DNA from: Parachryseolinea silvisoli
GTDB lineage: Bacteria > Bacteroidota > Bacteroidia > Cytophagales > Cyclobacteriaceae
Length of the DNA stretch: 64,000 nt
Direction: 5' to 3'
Assembly: GCF_021190955.1 (NCBI RefSeq)
Contig: NZ_JAIOAO010000002.1
Coordinates: 868,001-932,000, forward strand
This document shows, piece by piece, positions 43,765 through 52,882 of the stretch. The translations under genes and the position numbers were made by a program. Within the stretch, counting starts at the first letter, position 1. Every line of letters starts with the position of its first letter. The notes under the pieces were generated by a model. It made no database searches and was not told the DNA's origin. It worked only from the letters and a program-made list of their open reading frames with translations.

Positions 43765-44255
43765 AAAGGGTTAAGATGGCTTTTGCTATTGCTTTTGCAA
43801 CATTAATTTTACCGCCACAAATTTCCTTTTAGTGGTACAAAATTGATAGATTTTGGTACATACGTACCGGCTCCTAATGGCTTAGTATGAGATTTTTGCA
43901 ATCAAATACGTGATCAAATCTCTATATGGTAATCAACAGCCACAGGCGTGACCATCACAGCCGGAATACTAAGGAAAGTCCAATCCTGCCACCACCGCTA
44001 TTGGTAACGCTGTTACAACAGCCACATCGTATGCTTCTCGAACGATCGTTTGGAATGCCCGTGCGCACGATTCGTATTCCGTAGCCGAAGCCGTATTCGA
44101 TTTTGGAAACATCCTGGACCGTTCCGTCTAATGTGGTACCAGGACAACGGGAGCTATAACCATAAGTCTTATTGCCAACGGACTAATTACAAGTCCTTCG
44201 GGTTATTGCGGGGGTGGTAACCTGGAAAAGCAGAGTAAGTTTTAAATAATAATAT
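43765..44255. other. Gene-poor interval with possible gene remnant
   Basis: About 490 bases. On the minus strand, 43955-44182 is open for 75 codons but has no ATG; its translation (KIEYGFGYGIRIVRTGIPND, then NSVTNSGGGRIGLSLVFRL) looks protein-like, with a beta-strand ending. On the plus strand parts of two frames are also open (for example IVWNARAHDSYSVAEAVFDF). It may be the remains of a gene. The left 150 bases probably hold the promoter of the PAS-AraC gene. Confidence 0.3.
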
Positions 44256-45398
44256 ATGGAAGTAGGAAAAAAATCAATGCTAATGAAAACTAAACCTTTG
44301 TTAAATGTCCTTCGCGCATGTCATGTTTTTGTGAAAAGAACTTTTCCGGTAATCATTTTGTCGGCTATATTTCTTTCTTGCAGCGACCTGAATATGACAG
44401 ATGTTGAGTCGCAAAAATTGAACAATGATAGAGCAGCATCTAACAATGCGGTAGATGTTTACACTCCGTTGGTATCGAATGATACGTTGAATTTTCGAAG
44501 ACTGGATCTTTACCTGGAAAAAGGCCCGGCTGCCACAGGTTTCATTTTAGTGGTGGTACGTTCTGTTCCATACCACTATAGGGTTGACAGTGTGGCGGTA
44601 CCGGTGAGTAGCCTGTCAGCCGGATCATCCTGGAATTCGTTCGTACTTTCAGGGAGAAAGATTCGTAAGGGAGAGAAGTATAAAATATATGTTACGCGTT
44701 CGAGCCCACATAACATAGCTACTGGCGATTACATCGCCTGGCGGTGCAGCCCCAACAATAGAGTAGATGCCTATCCCCCTGGACTCAGTGACGTTAATCC
44801 TGATCGTATCTCGGATTATGCATTTCGCACGTACGCGGATGATGCCATCGATCAGGAGCAATCGAGCGCATCAAGTCGTTTTTTTGTAGGAAACAAACAA
44901 CCCCGTTGGCAGGAGTTTGTGGCTGACTACCCCAGGGTGAACCTCACCAGTGTGCAACTTTACCTTGGCGTCGGACCTGCCATAGCGTTAGCCGATTCAC
45001 TGGAAGTGCAGGTAAGAGGTTTAAGAGATTCAAACGCACTGGATTCTGTTATATATAGAACTGTCGTTCCCACAGCGTCATTATTAGTTGGTCGCCATTG
45101 GAACACCATTCCGATACAAGGGCCTCTTCGGCGCGGTCAGCGTTTTGATATTGTACTGAGAAGGCGAGGGGTGCATAATGCCCCGTGGGGTAATTACATT
45201 TACTGGTATCGCAGTACCGGGGTGCAAGACCTCTATCCGCTTGGCAGTGCCGGCCCTTTTGTCAACCGCAACGTAGATTTTACCTTTAAGACCTTTTCAA
45301 AAGGTGGCGTTGATCAGCAGCAAACGACCGCGTATGATAGTACGGCAGTCAATAATTCTAGTGTGCTTTGGCAAACATTTACACCCATGAACCAATAA
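44256..45398 (+). CDS. Lipoprotein with two internal repeats
   Basis: A 380-residue lipoprotein; the signal ends FPVIILSAIFLSC with the lipid-accepting Cys. Starts at 44277 and 44283 are possible alternatives to 44256. The mature part holds two repeats of about 125 residues: the first has LNFRRLDLYLEKGPAATGFI then GDYIAWRCSPNN, the second has VNLTSVQLYLGVGPAIALAD then GNYIYWYRSTGV; each closes with a D-F-x-F-x-T strand and a DQ(E/Q)Q tail. The repeats look like jelly-roll domains. The family is not recognised. The gene is transcribed alone and ends at a strong hairpin. Confidence 0.72.
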   Translation: MEVGKKSMLMKTKPLLNVLRACHVFVKRTFPVIILSAIFLSCSDLNMTDVESQKLNNDRAASNNAVDVYTPLVSNDTLNFRRLDLYLEKGPAATGFILVVVRSVPYHYRVDSVAVPVSSLSAGSSWNSFVLSGRKIRKGEKYKIYVTRSSPHNIATGDYIAWRCSPNNRVDAYPPGLSDVNPDRISDYAFRTYADDAIDQEQSSASSRFFVGNKQPRWQEFVADYPRVNLTSVQLYLGVGPAIALADSLEVQVRGLRDSNALDSVIYRTVVPTASLLVGRHWNTIPIQGPLRRGQRFDIVLRRRGVHNAPWGNYIYWYRSTGVQDLYPLGSAGPFVNRNVDFTFKTFSKGGVDQQQTTAYDSTAVNNSSVLWQTFTPMNQ

Positions 45399-45437
45399 TC
45401 GAAATGTTGATACATCACTAAGAAATAGCTTGAAAAT

Positions 45438-45469
45438 AGAATAGTCAGGCATCAATGCCTGACTATTCT
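45438..45469. terminator. Strong bidirectional terminator
   Basis: AGAATAGTCAGGCAT (45438-45452) pairs perfectly with ATGCCTGACTATTCT (45455-45469), a 15-bp stem closing on a tight CA loop. It lies between the convergent genes ending at 45398 and 45503 and fits both. Confidence 0.88.
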
Positions 45470-45502
45470 TACATGGCCCATAGGCTATGCGTTAACCCCT
45501 AA

Positions 45503-45850
45503 TTACTTGTTCTTTTCTTTCAGCTTGTTGCCCTGGGCATCGAACTTCACGATCTTCTTGTCGCTGCCTTGTGTTAACTCAACAGCGTACATCATCTTGC
45601 CATCTTTTGTTTTGCGATAAGCTTTGCTTACCGTCCAGCCAGAGTAATCCTGACCTTGGATTTGGTCCTGCACAGTTTTCGGCAGGTCGCTGGTAGCGAT
45701 TACTTCCTTGTCTGTGTACTCGTCTTTTTGTTTGTCTTGTTGTGTGCTGCGGTACTGGTCGCTGCTTTTTGATGTAGAAGTGGTGTCCTGTGCATACGTA
45801 GCTACTGCACTTCCGAGCAGTATGCAGAATCCAAACATTACCTTTTTCAT
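45503..45850 (-). CDS. Secreted PepSY-like protein
   Basis: The frame is open from 45898, but Met at 45850 directly begins the signal peptide (KKVMFGFCILLGSAVATYAQ); 115 residues. The mature start is Ser/Thr/Lys/Gln-rich and followed by ATSDLPKTVQDQIQGQDYSG, WTVSKAYRKTKDGKMMYAVE and KIVKFDAQGNKLKEKNK, the PepSY-like (DUF2874-type) strand-helix pattern. Such proteins are periplasmic and of unknown role. The last 60 bases of this gene plus 18 bases beyond the stop are duplicated at 18243-18320. A looser relative is the gene at 5282-5707. Confidence 0.85.
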   Translation of the reverse strand: MKKVMFGFCILLGSAVATYAQDTTSTSKSSDQYRSTQQDKQKDEYTDKEVIATSDLPKTVQDQIQGQDYSGWTVSKAYRKTKDGKMMYAVELTQGSDKKIVKFDAQGNKLKEKNK

Positions 45851-46035
45851 ACGAATTGTCTTTTTAGTTTCTTGTAGATAATTAAACCTACTCAGCATAC
45901 TGTAAATATTGTGCCCCTGACGAATTCAGGGAGATAACGGCAATTGAGGTTCCCTGTGGACAAAAAAGCTGTGGTATTTATCCTCAACTATCCCCAAATT
46001 GAATCATGCAGCACAGCGCAGTGTGGCGGATCGCG

Positions 46036-46485
46036 TTATGATTGCTTGCGTGCCCGCTTGTTTGGATTGTATGACGTACGCTTTTGCAATTTGCCAGTCT
46101 TCTTTTGTACTGTCAAGGCAGCATTCGCCTCCTTCGCTTCACGCCGCCCCAACTCCACCGCATCGGTCTTTTTATCAAAAACTTTCTCCGCTTTTGCGGC
46201 GCCTTCTTTTTTTACAGCCCACTGGTCACCGTGATATGGAATCACATACCGATCTTCTCCGTGATGCTTTACATCCGTCGAACGCGAATCCGGCGAAAGG
46301 CTATCAGTCTCTTTCCCCCGATTAGCGGCCCAATCCTTGGCACGACTCGTGGCCGTAGCGATCGCAATACCTTCTGGCATATCAGTTCCCGCAAGCAGCG
46401 CGTTGGCGATTTCAACGGCCTTATTGCGCACTTCCGCCGGCAAATTCTTCATCGACGGTGGATAATTTTTTTTATTCCATGGCAT
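46036..46485 (-). CDS. DUF2188 protein
   Basis: I choose Met at 46485 (149 residues) because the protein family starts with PWNKKNYPPSMKNLPAEVRN; the frame itself is open to 46554. The first 60 residues are helical (KAVEIANALLAGTDMPEGIA). The second half is a DUF2188 domain (RYVIPYHGDQWAVKKEGAAK then AEKVFDKKTDAVELGRREAK). The C-terminus is Lys/Arg-rich (KRTSYNPNKRARKQS), suggesting nucleic-acid contact. Function unknown, often stress-linked. It follows the LysR gene on the same strand. Confidence 0.82.
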   Translation of the reverse strand: MPWNKKNYPPSMKNLPAEVRNKAVEIANALLAGTDMPEGIAIATATSRAKDWAANRGKETDSLSPDSRSTDVKHHGEDRYVIPYHGDQWAVKKEGAAKAEKVFDKKTDAVELGRREAKEANAALTVQKKTGKLQKRTSYNPNKRARKQS

Positions 46486-46534
46486 ACGCGTAATATTTAG
46501 TGTTACCAGGAAATGCCTAAAATTGTGCCAACTG

Positions 46535-47389
46535 CTATTTATACAACGCCACAAATGCTTTTAACGCCGCCGACTGCGGCACATCCTTCCGATAGATCAG
46601 CACCGTGGATAATGTATCCAATCCTCTTCCCAACGGAAAAGTATTGAGCTTCCTCCGCCCGTAAAATTGCTTCACCAAATCCTCCGGCAATACACTGATT
46701 CCTACACCCGCTTCCACAAAATTTACAATACCCTCCATCGTATTCATGATGGTACAAGTATACCTACTCACACCTCTGGCGCTCAACCAGGCCTCCAACC
46801 GCCCCCGGTAACTACACCCCTGATCAAACACCACCACCCGCACTGCCTTTGCTGCCAATACCGTTTTAATGTCTGTATTCGCAGCCGTGATCAACACCAG
46901 CTTATCTTTCTTTACGTGGCGCTCCTCCAACTCCGGTATATCAATTGGCGCAGAGACAAAGGCTGCGTCCAGCTTGTAGTGCAATACATCCTGAGCCAAA
47001 TCACCGGGAAAGCCCGATTTAAATTCCAACAACACATCGGGATATTCTGTTGCAAACTGGTTGATCATCCCTGGCACCTTCAACGCCAGCGTCGTTTCAA
47101 TACACCCAATCTTGAGCTCGCCCACTACCTGCCCCGCAGAACGTATCTCATGACGGGCTTCTTCCAGCAAATGATTGATCTGCTTGCTATAGTACAGCAG
47201 CTTCTCGCCCGCGATGGTAAGACTCACCTTTCGCGGACTGCGCGATAAGAGCTGCGCATCAAAGGTTTCTTCCAGCGCTTTGATCCGTGCCGTCACATTC
47301 GATTGCACCGTATGCATCGCATCGGCTGCCTTGGTAAAATTTCCATGAAAGACGACAGCTTCAAACAGTTTTAGGTCGTGGATATTCAT
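46535..47389 (-). CDS. LysR-type transcriptional regulator
   Basis: A 284-residue LysR protein. N-terminal winged helix-turn-helix: LKLFEAVVFHGNFTKAADAM and RIKALEETFDAQLLSRSPRK. The C-terminal effector domain begins at ELKIGCIETTLALKVPGMIN and has the two Rossmann-like lobes (VAFV-like strand DAAFVSAPID, and VFDQGCSYRGRLEAW). It is divergent from an alpha/beta hydrolase gene with about 90 bases between starts, the usual layout for a LysR regulator and its target, so I infer control of that gene. The co-inducer is not known. Confidence 0.93.
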   Translation of the reverse strand: MNIHDLKLFEAVVFHGNFTKAADAMHTVQSNVTARIKALEETFDAQLLSRSPRKVSLTIAGEKLLYYSKQINHLLEEARHEIRSAGQVVGELKIGCIETTLALKVPGMINQFATEYPDVLLEFKSGFPGDLAQDVLHYKLDAAFVSAPIDIPELEERHVKKDKLVLITAANTDIKTVLAAKAVRVVVFDQGCSYRGRLEAWLSARGVSRYTCTIMNTMEGIVNFVEAGVGISVLPEDLVKQFYGRRKLNTFPLGRGLDTLSTVLIYRKDVPQSAALKAFVALYK

Positions 47390-47482
47390 AGATCATAAAT
47401 AGTGATAGTTAGCATAAATATTAATCGTTTCTAAAGATTGATTAAAGGTACTTCTTTTGACCATGCAAAACACATTTTCGCT

Positions 47483-48355
47483 ATGACACAACGAAATCCT
47501 ATTCATTACCGCACCACCCAGGCCGACGGCCTGAACATCTTCTACCGCGACGCCGGAGCTCCCGAGGCACCCGTCATCCTGTTACTTCACGGGTTCCCGA
47601 CGTCGTCGTTTATGTTCCGTGATCTTATTCCTGCCGTAAGCGACCGATATCGGGTCATCGCCCCGGACTTGCCAGGCTTTGGCTATTCCGCCATGCCGCC
47701 ACGCGAACAGTACCCTTACACGTTCGACAACCTCGCCCGCACAATGCAGTCCTTTGTCGACACGCTGAAGCTTAAGCGGTTTGCGATTTATGTCTTCGAT
47801 TATGGAGCACCGGTAGGCTATCGGCTGGCATTGGCGAACCCTGAAAAGATCGCCGCCATTATCTCCCAGAATGGTAATGCCTATGAAGAAGGACTCAGCG
47901 AGGGCTGGGCACCCATTCAACGTTATTGGCAGGATCCCACGGCCGTCAATCGCGAGGCCCTCCGGCAATTCATAACGCTGCAACTAACGCGATTCCAATA
48001 CGAAGAAGGCGTAACCGACAAATCCTTGATCGCGCCGGAAACCTATACACTGGATCAATACTTTCTCGACCGCCCCGGAAATGCTGACATTCAGCTTGAT
48101 CTGATGGGCGACTATAAAAACAACGTAGCCCTCTACCCTGCATTCCAAAAATATTTCCGCGACAAGAAGCCGCCAATGCTTGCCACCTGGGGTAACAAAG
48201 ATCCCTTCTTCCTACCTGCCGGCGCCGAAGCCTATAAACGCGACAATCCAAACGCCACGGTTCATTTTTACGATACGGGTCATTTCGCGCTCGAAACACA
48301 CAGCGCTGAGATTGCCGGAGCGATCATAAACTTTCTGAAACAGGTGCCGTGGTAA
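47483..48355 (+). CDS. Alpha/beta hydrolase, haloalkane dehalogenase/epoxide hydrolase-like
   Basis: The frame opens at 47438, but Met at 47483 begins TQRNPIHYRTTQADGLNIFY, matching the family start; 290 residues. Landmarks: oxyanion-hole LLLHGFPTSSFMFR, VIAPDLPGFGYSAMP, a nucleophile elbow YVFDYGAPVGYRLA with Asp as nucleophile (as in dehalogenases and epoxide hydrolases rather than Ser in esterases), an acid in WGNKDPFF, and the general-base His in FYDTGHFALETH. The substrate is unknown. It is divergent from a LysR gene that probably controls it. Confidence 0.92.
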   Translation: MTQRNPIHYRTTQADGLNIFYRDAGAPEAPVILLLHGFPTSSFMFRDLIPAVSDRYRVIAPDLPGFGYSAMPPREQYPYTFDNLARTMQSFVDTLKLKRFAIYVFDYGAPVGYRLALANPEKIAAIISQNGNAYEEGLSEGWAPIQRYWQDPTAVNREALRQFITLQLTRFQYEEGVTDKSLIAPETYTLDQYFLDRPGNADIQLDLMGDYKNNVALYPAFQKYFRDKKPPMLATWGNKDPFFLPAGAEAYKRDNPNATVHFYDTGHFALETHSAEIAGAIINFLKQVPW

Positions 48356-48362
48356 CAACGTC

Positions 48363-50590
48363 CTAATACAGAATCTGCAGCCAGCCCTTCACTTTTTTTG
48401 TGATTGGCTGACTGCCTGGCCCCATGTAGGAGAACTCGATCATATAATAGTACACCCCGGCGGGTGGTATGTCGTTTTTAATGCGGCCGTTCCACACAGG
48501 TGAATTGGTGCTGTAGAGTCTGTGGCCCCAGCGATCATATAGGTTCATGTGGTACGACAGGGACGGACACTCGACAGAGAATACAAACGAGTCGTTCTCG
48601 TCATCGCCATTCGGCGTTATAACGTTCGGAGCGAAGTAAGGACAGACAGAGCAATCAAACGTTGTGACGGTGATCTCGTCACCGGTAATACAATCGTCCT
48701 GAACGAGCTTAACGGAATATTGCCCGGCGCTTGCTATGCTTACGACACGTTCGTCAGAACCGAAGTTCCACTCCACAGAGCCGGGAATGTCGTCTGGAAT
48801 CTGCAACAGCAACACATCGCCCTGGCACAGTTCCGCCACCGGTGCGCCGAGGTCCAGCAAGCCGTGCACGTGAGCCTCGAGCGTTTGCGTGAGCGTACCA
48901 CAGTCCGTCTCGGCCGTGAGCGTAACTGTATAGTCTCCCGGCCGGGTATACTCATGTATTGGATTTGCCTCCGTGCTGGGGGTGCTGCCGGTGTCACCAA
49001 AATCCCATTGGAAGGTAGCATTCGGATCCTCCGGGATAAGTCGGGTGGCAAATAATACACCCAGGCCCGCACAATCCTGGTCAACATCGATCACAGCCTG
49101 CGTGCCGCCTACCGCGATTTCCTTTTGCTCCACATCGGCATTGCAGTCGTGTTGGCGGTAAGCCATCTTTGGGCGATATGTACCTGGTTTTTCGTATGTA
49201 TGCGCGACACGCCCCATCGGCTCATAGGTAAAAAATGGTTCAGTACCGTCACCGAAATCCAACTCCCACCATACATACCAGCCATTTGGGTTACTCGGGA
49301 GCTCGTATTCCTGATACGGCGAGATGTTTTCAAAAACAACCTCCAGGCCAGAGCAATCCGCCTGCATCGTGAAGTCCACATGTTCGGCCAGCGAGGCACC
49401 GATCGTGGGGCAGCCCGGTGTGCCCGGCACAGCAGTCTGAAAGTAAGACTCGATGAAATTGGGTAATCCCCACGAGCCACGTATGTAGCAGGGGAGTTTG
49501 ATGTAATTGTGAATATGGCCGCTCGCGGCGCCGATATCGTTAGGATTGGTAAATACGCCAAAGTAAAAAGTAGTAAAGAACCCGTCGCTCCCTTCATATA
49601 CATAGTAGAGCTGTCCGTCTGGGCCAAGCTGCATAGCGCCTTTGGTGTTCGAATCGGGTACAAAGTAGCGCTGGTCGATTATCTCTTCCGGGGTGCCAGC
49701 TTCCAGATTATATTGTATAATGCCCGCGTAGGTAGCAACCCCTGCCAGGCAATGCTGGTATAAAGGCGTTTGCTATCGGGCGAAAAGGACAGCGCATACG
49801 AGATGTCGCCGGTTAGGACAAAGTCCGACTGTACTTTGCCCGTGAGGCCGTCGAACCTGAAGAGCTCGGTATCGATCCCGTCCGCATAGTAGGTCATGAA
49901 ACTGGCGGCAGCAAGCCGTTTCCCGTCGGGCGAAAACCGGAGGTAGCCCCGTCCGCCGCGATGGACCTGCCCCGTGCGCGATGTGACCGGCGTCGGATTC
50001 AGACCGGCATCGGTAACGGCATACGCAAAAAAACGGTTTGACAGCGTCTCGTGCGCCACCACCCATACATCGTGTCCGTTTGGATGATAGACTGCCGCGA
50101 TCTTTTCCGCTGCCGGATACAACAGCTGTTGTTTCTTCATGGTAACGTCACCATAGCCATCGTTTAAAGACATGTCCACGATCGAGTAGCTTAGGCCATC
50201 CCGGAAACCGTCTTCGGCGCAATCGGTGGTAAAAATATAATACAGATTTGCATTACCGGGGTGCGGTACAATCAACGCTGCCTGAGTAGAAGAGATGCTT
50301 CCCCAGCCTTCGCAATTTGCACCCAGGCCACGCCCGTTGGGCAGTATGCGGCCCTTTCGATCCCAGACAATATCCCCATCCGTACTGAGAAGCCATTCGC
50401 CTGTAGGCGTGCTGATCGTGGCATTCCCCTCCAGCCCCTGGTGTGGCGATGGTATAACCCGTGGCGGCGAACAGGAAAAGTCGAGGCCGCCCAGTCCACC
50501 GAAAATCCAGTGTGTGGCCTCACGTTGTGACAACGCTACGGTGCCGCTGAGCGTAAAAAGAATTGTCAGGATGTTACGGAGCAGGTACAT
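48363..50590 (-). pseudogene. Frameshifted T9SS type B (gliding-motility-associated) surface protein
   Basis: Two pieces in different frames together form one protein. The first (from Met at 50590) has a signal peptide (YLLRNILTILFTLSGTVALS) and a beta-propeller-like region, ending at LYTSIAWQGLLPTRA. The second continues IIQYNLEAGTPEEIIDQRYF, then PKD-like domains (TFQWDFGDTGSTPSTEANPI), and the type B sorting domain (PNVITPNGDDENDSFVF, YDRWGHRLYSTNSPVWNG). The frames join at 49719-49725, where one base is missing in the coding strand; the first frame runs to a stop after 49679. Intact length would be about 743 residues. Either real inactivation or a sequencing error. Confidence 0.85.
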
Positions 50591-50990
50591 TTTAATCAAT
50601 AGAAAGACATTTTGGATGGCCATAAAAATGCCACGTACCCGCTACGAGTGTGAAAAAGGCACAGGTGGTTACGGGGCATGGACAATTTTTTGAACGAGCA
50701 CAGCGTTCTCAAACGAAGTATAAGCAAATACTCGGCCGTTTTATATCAGCCCGGAAAGGGGCGTAACCAGAACAGTTACACTCGATTCCAACCCTTTCTT
50801 TAAAAAACAGTACTGGATAGTATGCACCTTAAAATGCTATAGAACGAAAGGTATTAAGCCAAAATGGTACGAAATACAACGCGGTGGCGCAGTGGCGCAT
50901 GTAACACCGGGTTGTGTGAGCCGGCATAATCCTTGTTGATTAGTCCGCACTGAATGTTAAGTTTACGCCGAATTTTACACGTGTATAGTA
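50591..50990. other. Gene-poor interval with divergent promoters
   Basis: About 400 bases between the divergent frameshifted surface protein and the AraC regulator. No protein-like frame or strong hairpin is visible. It presumably carries both promoters. Confidence 0.4.
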
Positions 50991-51809
50991 ATGAGCTTTA
51001 AATTTGAGACGGTCGCACCACGCGAATCGCTGAGCGCCGTCGTAAAAAATTTTTTCGTACTTGAATTTTCCAACGACACTCCCATAACAGATTTATTGTT
51101 GCCCGATGGTCTTCCCTCGTTCTTCTATATAGAAGCCGATAAAGCCGTCGAGACCTTTTTCGGCGACGACACCCAGCTTTTTCCGTTGCAAAACGGCTTT
51201 TACGTCGGCTACTCCAACACCGCTGTCAGGTTTATCCACACCGAAGCCAAAATTGCCGGCGCGTCCATCTACCCGGTGTTTTTTAACCTCATTTTCGGCA
51301 AAAGCCTGATGAGCATTCTCAATCAGTTCCAGCGCCAGGACGAACCCAATGTGCTCATTCCCGTCTCATCCCTGATCGCCGGCTCCGGGGATAACTATAA
51401 AGAGATCTTTGGACTCTTCGAAAATTACATGGAGCAGCAGTTGGCCAATCATCCCTTCAACAACGAGTTTTTGCAGATTTATCGGGAGCTCACCAGCCCT
51501 GGCGGCTACCGCCTGAAGGTAGAGGAGCTGGCCGAACACGTCGGTTATTCCACCCGCCACCTGCACACCCGCTTCCAGCAACATTTTGGCATGGCACCCA
51601 AACAGTTTATCAAGCTGGTGAAGTTTAACCACGCGCTGAAATATATCTATGAAAAAGACGAAGCCAGCAGCCTCGCATCCATTGCCGAGGTCGTAGGGTA
51701 CCACGACCAATCTCACTTCATCCGCGATTTCAAGGCTATCTGCGGCAAAACCCCCAAGGAAATTGCTTCCGCTCCCGGGTCACTGGCAAACAAATTCCGG
51801 TTGTTCTAA
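50991..51809 (+). CDS. AraC family transcriptional regulator
   Basis: A 272-residue regulator with an N-terminal cupin-like sensing domain of the DUF6597 kind (FETVAPRESLSAVVKNFFVL, LPDGLPSFFYIEADKAVE) and a C-terminal AraC double helix-turn-helix (EELAEHVGYSTRHLHTRFQQ and IAEVVGYHDQSHFIRDFKAI). Length and layout are normal for this group. Targets unknown. It is followed by its own terminator, separating it from the RNA-repair genes. Confidence 0.92.
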   Translation: MSFKFETVAPRESLSAVVKNFFVLEFSNDTPITDLLLPDGLPSFFYIEADKAVETFFGDDTQLFPLQNGFYVGYSNTAVRFIHTEAKIAGASIYPVFFNLIFGKSLMSILNQFQRQDEPNVLIPVSSLIAGSGDNYKEIFGLFENYMEQQLANHPFNNEFLQIYRELTSPGGYRLKVEELAEHVGYSTRHLHTRFQQHFGMAPKQFIKLVKFNHALKYIYEKDEASSLASIAEVVGYHDQSHFIRDFKAICGKTPKEIASAPGSLANKFRLF

Positions 51810-51842
51810 AAGACTTGATACTATTGTAATAGATAGAGAGTA

Positions 51843-51872
51843 CCCCTGAAAACCTTTTCAGGGGTGTTTCGT
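51843..51872 (+). terminator. Intrinsic terminator of AraC gene
   Basis: CCCCTGAAAA (51843-51852) pairs perfectly with TTTTCAGGGG (51855-51864), followed by TGTTTCGTTT. It ends the AraC transcript just before the RNA-ligase promoter. Confidence 0.88.
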
Positions 51873-51889
51873 TTCTACGGGATAACAGA

Positions 51890-51897
51890 TACCTTTG
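51890..51897 (+). promoter_or_regulatory. TACCTTTG -7 box of RNA ligase unit
   Basis: TACCTTTG matches TAnnTTTG exactly and lies between the AraC terminator and the RNA ligase. The very same eight bases stand at 61973-61980 upstream of rtcB. The -33 element is not clear (TTTC-like bases 19-23 upstream). Implied leader: about 270 nt. Confidence 0.55.
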
Positions 51898-52171
51898 TAT
51901 CGCAATACATGTACAACCCTTAAAAAAGAGGGACTATAAACGTGCTCGCCTTTTAATACCATATCCTCACAAAACTCTCCCGCGCCCGGGAGCTGAAATG
52001 GTATTTCCTTTTCTGTACTGCCAGACTATATAAGCCTCCCTACCGGGAGACCGGGATTGTTTTGTTCTTTCACATTTGCCGCCGGTAGATTCGGCTGGCC
52101 CACCGGAGCGTTGGCGTAGGCGGGTTGGTCCGGCAAAGCCATGCTGTTTTTTTACTCAAACGAAAGTACAT
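51898..52171 (+). promoter_or_regulatory. Structured 5' leader of RNA ligase gene
   Basis: A non-coding interval with nested stems. AATACCAT (51955-51962) pairs with ATGGTATT (51998-52005) and encloses CTCCCG/CGGGAG (51977-51982 with 51987-51992). A third hairpin is CTCCC/GGGAG (52036-52040 with 52045-52049). Last, TTTGCCG (52075-52081) pairs with CGGCAAA (52131-52137), enclosing CCGGT/ACCGG (52082-52086 with 52102-52106). A seven-T run follows in TGCTGTTTTTTT before the RNA ligase start. The last fold could be a small RNA or an attenuator. It does not match a riboswitch class I know. Confidence 0.5.
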
Positions 52172-52870
52172 ATGACAATATCAAGAAAATATGGGCGGAC
52201 CTATCACTATCCTTTCTCGCCAGGCACAACAAGCGACGACCGCATCAGTCACCACTACTGGGCAGACATACGCAGACTAAAAGCCATTGTGCATACGGAG
52301 AAGCTGGACGGCGAGAATAATTGCCTGAGCCGGTATGGCGTCTTTGCCCGCTCGCACGCCGCGCCGACAACTTCCGCGTGGACGAAAGCAATACGCGAAC
52401 GATGGGCGCTGCTGAAGAATGACCTGGGCGATCTGGAGATTTTTGGCGAGAACCTCTACGCTGTACACTCGATTGAATACAGGCGACTGGAACATCATTA
52501 TTATGTGTTTGGAGTACGTATACTCGACACGTGGCTGAGCTGGGAGGAAGTAAAGTTCTACGCCGCAATGTTTGACTTTCCCACCGTGCCGGAGCTTTGC
52601 ATTGTCTCGCCGTGGAAAGAAGAGGTATACCGGCAGGAAGTACTGGAACTGGTGTCGCAACCCAGTCTGCTGGACTCCCGCGACATCCATACCCAAGTCC
52701 CCTGTACATGCGAAGGCGTAGTAAGTCGGAACGCTGCCGAATATGCAGTAGCCGACTTCCCGCACCACGTATGGAAATACGTCCGGAAAGGACATGTGAA
52801 AACCGACGAACATTGGACACGCCATTGGCGACGTGCTCCGTTCGCCTGGGAATATCGGATCGGATCGTAA
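52172..52870 (+). CDS. RNA ligase (Rnl2-like nucleotidyltransferase)
   Basis: The frame is open from 52076, but Met at 52172 begins the protein (TISRKYGRTYHYPFSPGTTS); 232 residues. All covalent nucleotidyltransferase motifs are in order: motif I EKLDGENN with catalytic Lys44, motif III IFGENLY (91-96), motif IIIa FGVR (113-116), motif IV CEGVVSRN (Glu181) and motif V VWKYVRKG (Lys202 and Lys206). The family joins RNA 3'-OH and 5'-phosphate ends using ATP through enzyme- and RNA-adenylate. It is followed after 12 bases by an HD-kinase gene that could prepare the ends. Confidence 0.9.
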   Translation: MTISRKYGRTYHYPFSPGTTSDDRISHHYWADIRRLKAIVHTEKLDGENNCLSRYGVFARSHAAPTTSAWTKAIRERWALLKNDLGDLEIFGENLYAVHSIEYRRLEHHYYVFGVRILDTWLSWEEVKFYAAMFDFPTVPELCIVSPWKEEVYRQEVLELVSQPSLLDSRDIHTQVPCTCEGVVSRNAAEYAVADFPHHVWKYVRKGHVKTDEHWTRHWRRAPFAWEYRIGS

Positions 52871-52882
52871 ATAGAATACTGT

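Noticed and set aside
52075-52137. tRNA gene before the RNA ligase
   Set aside because: The outer 7-bp stem resembles an acceptor stem in length, but no D-loop, anticodon arm or TTCRA T-loop is in the right place.
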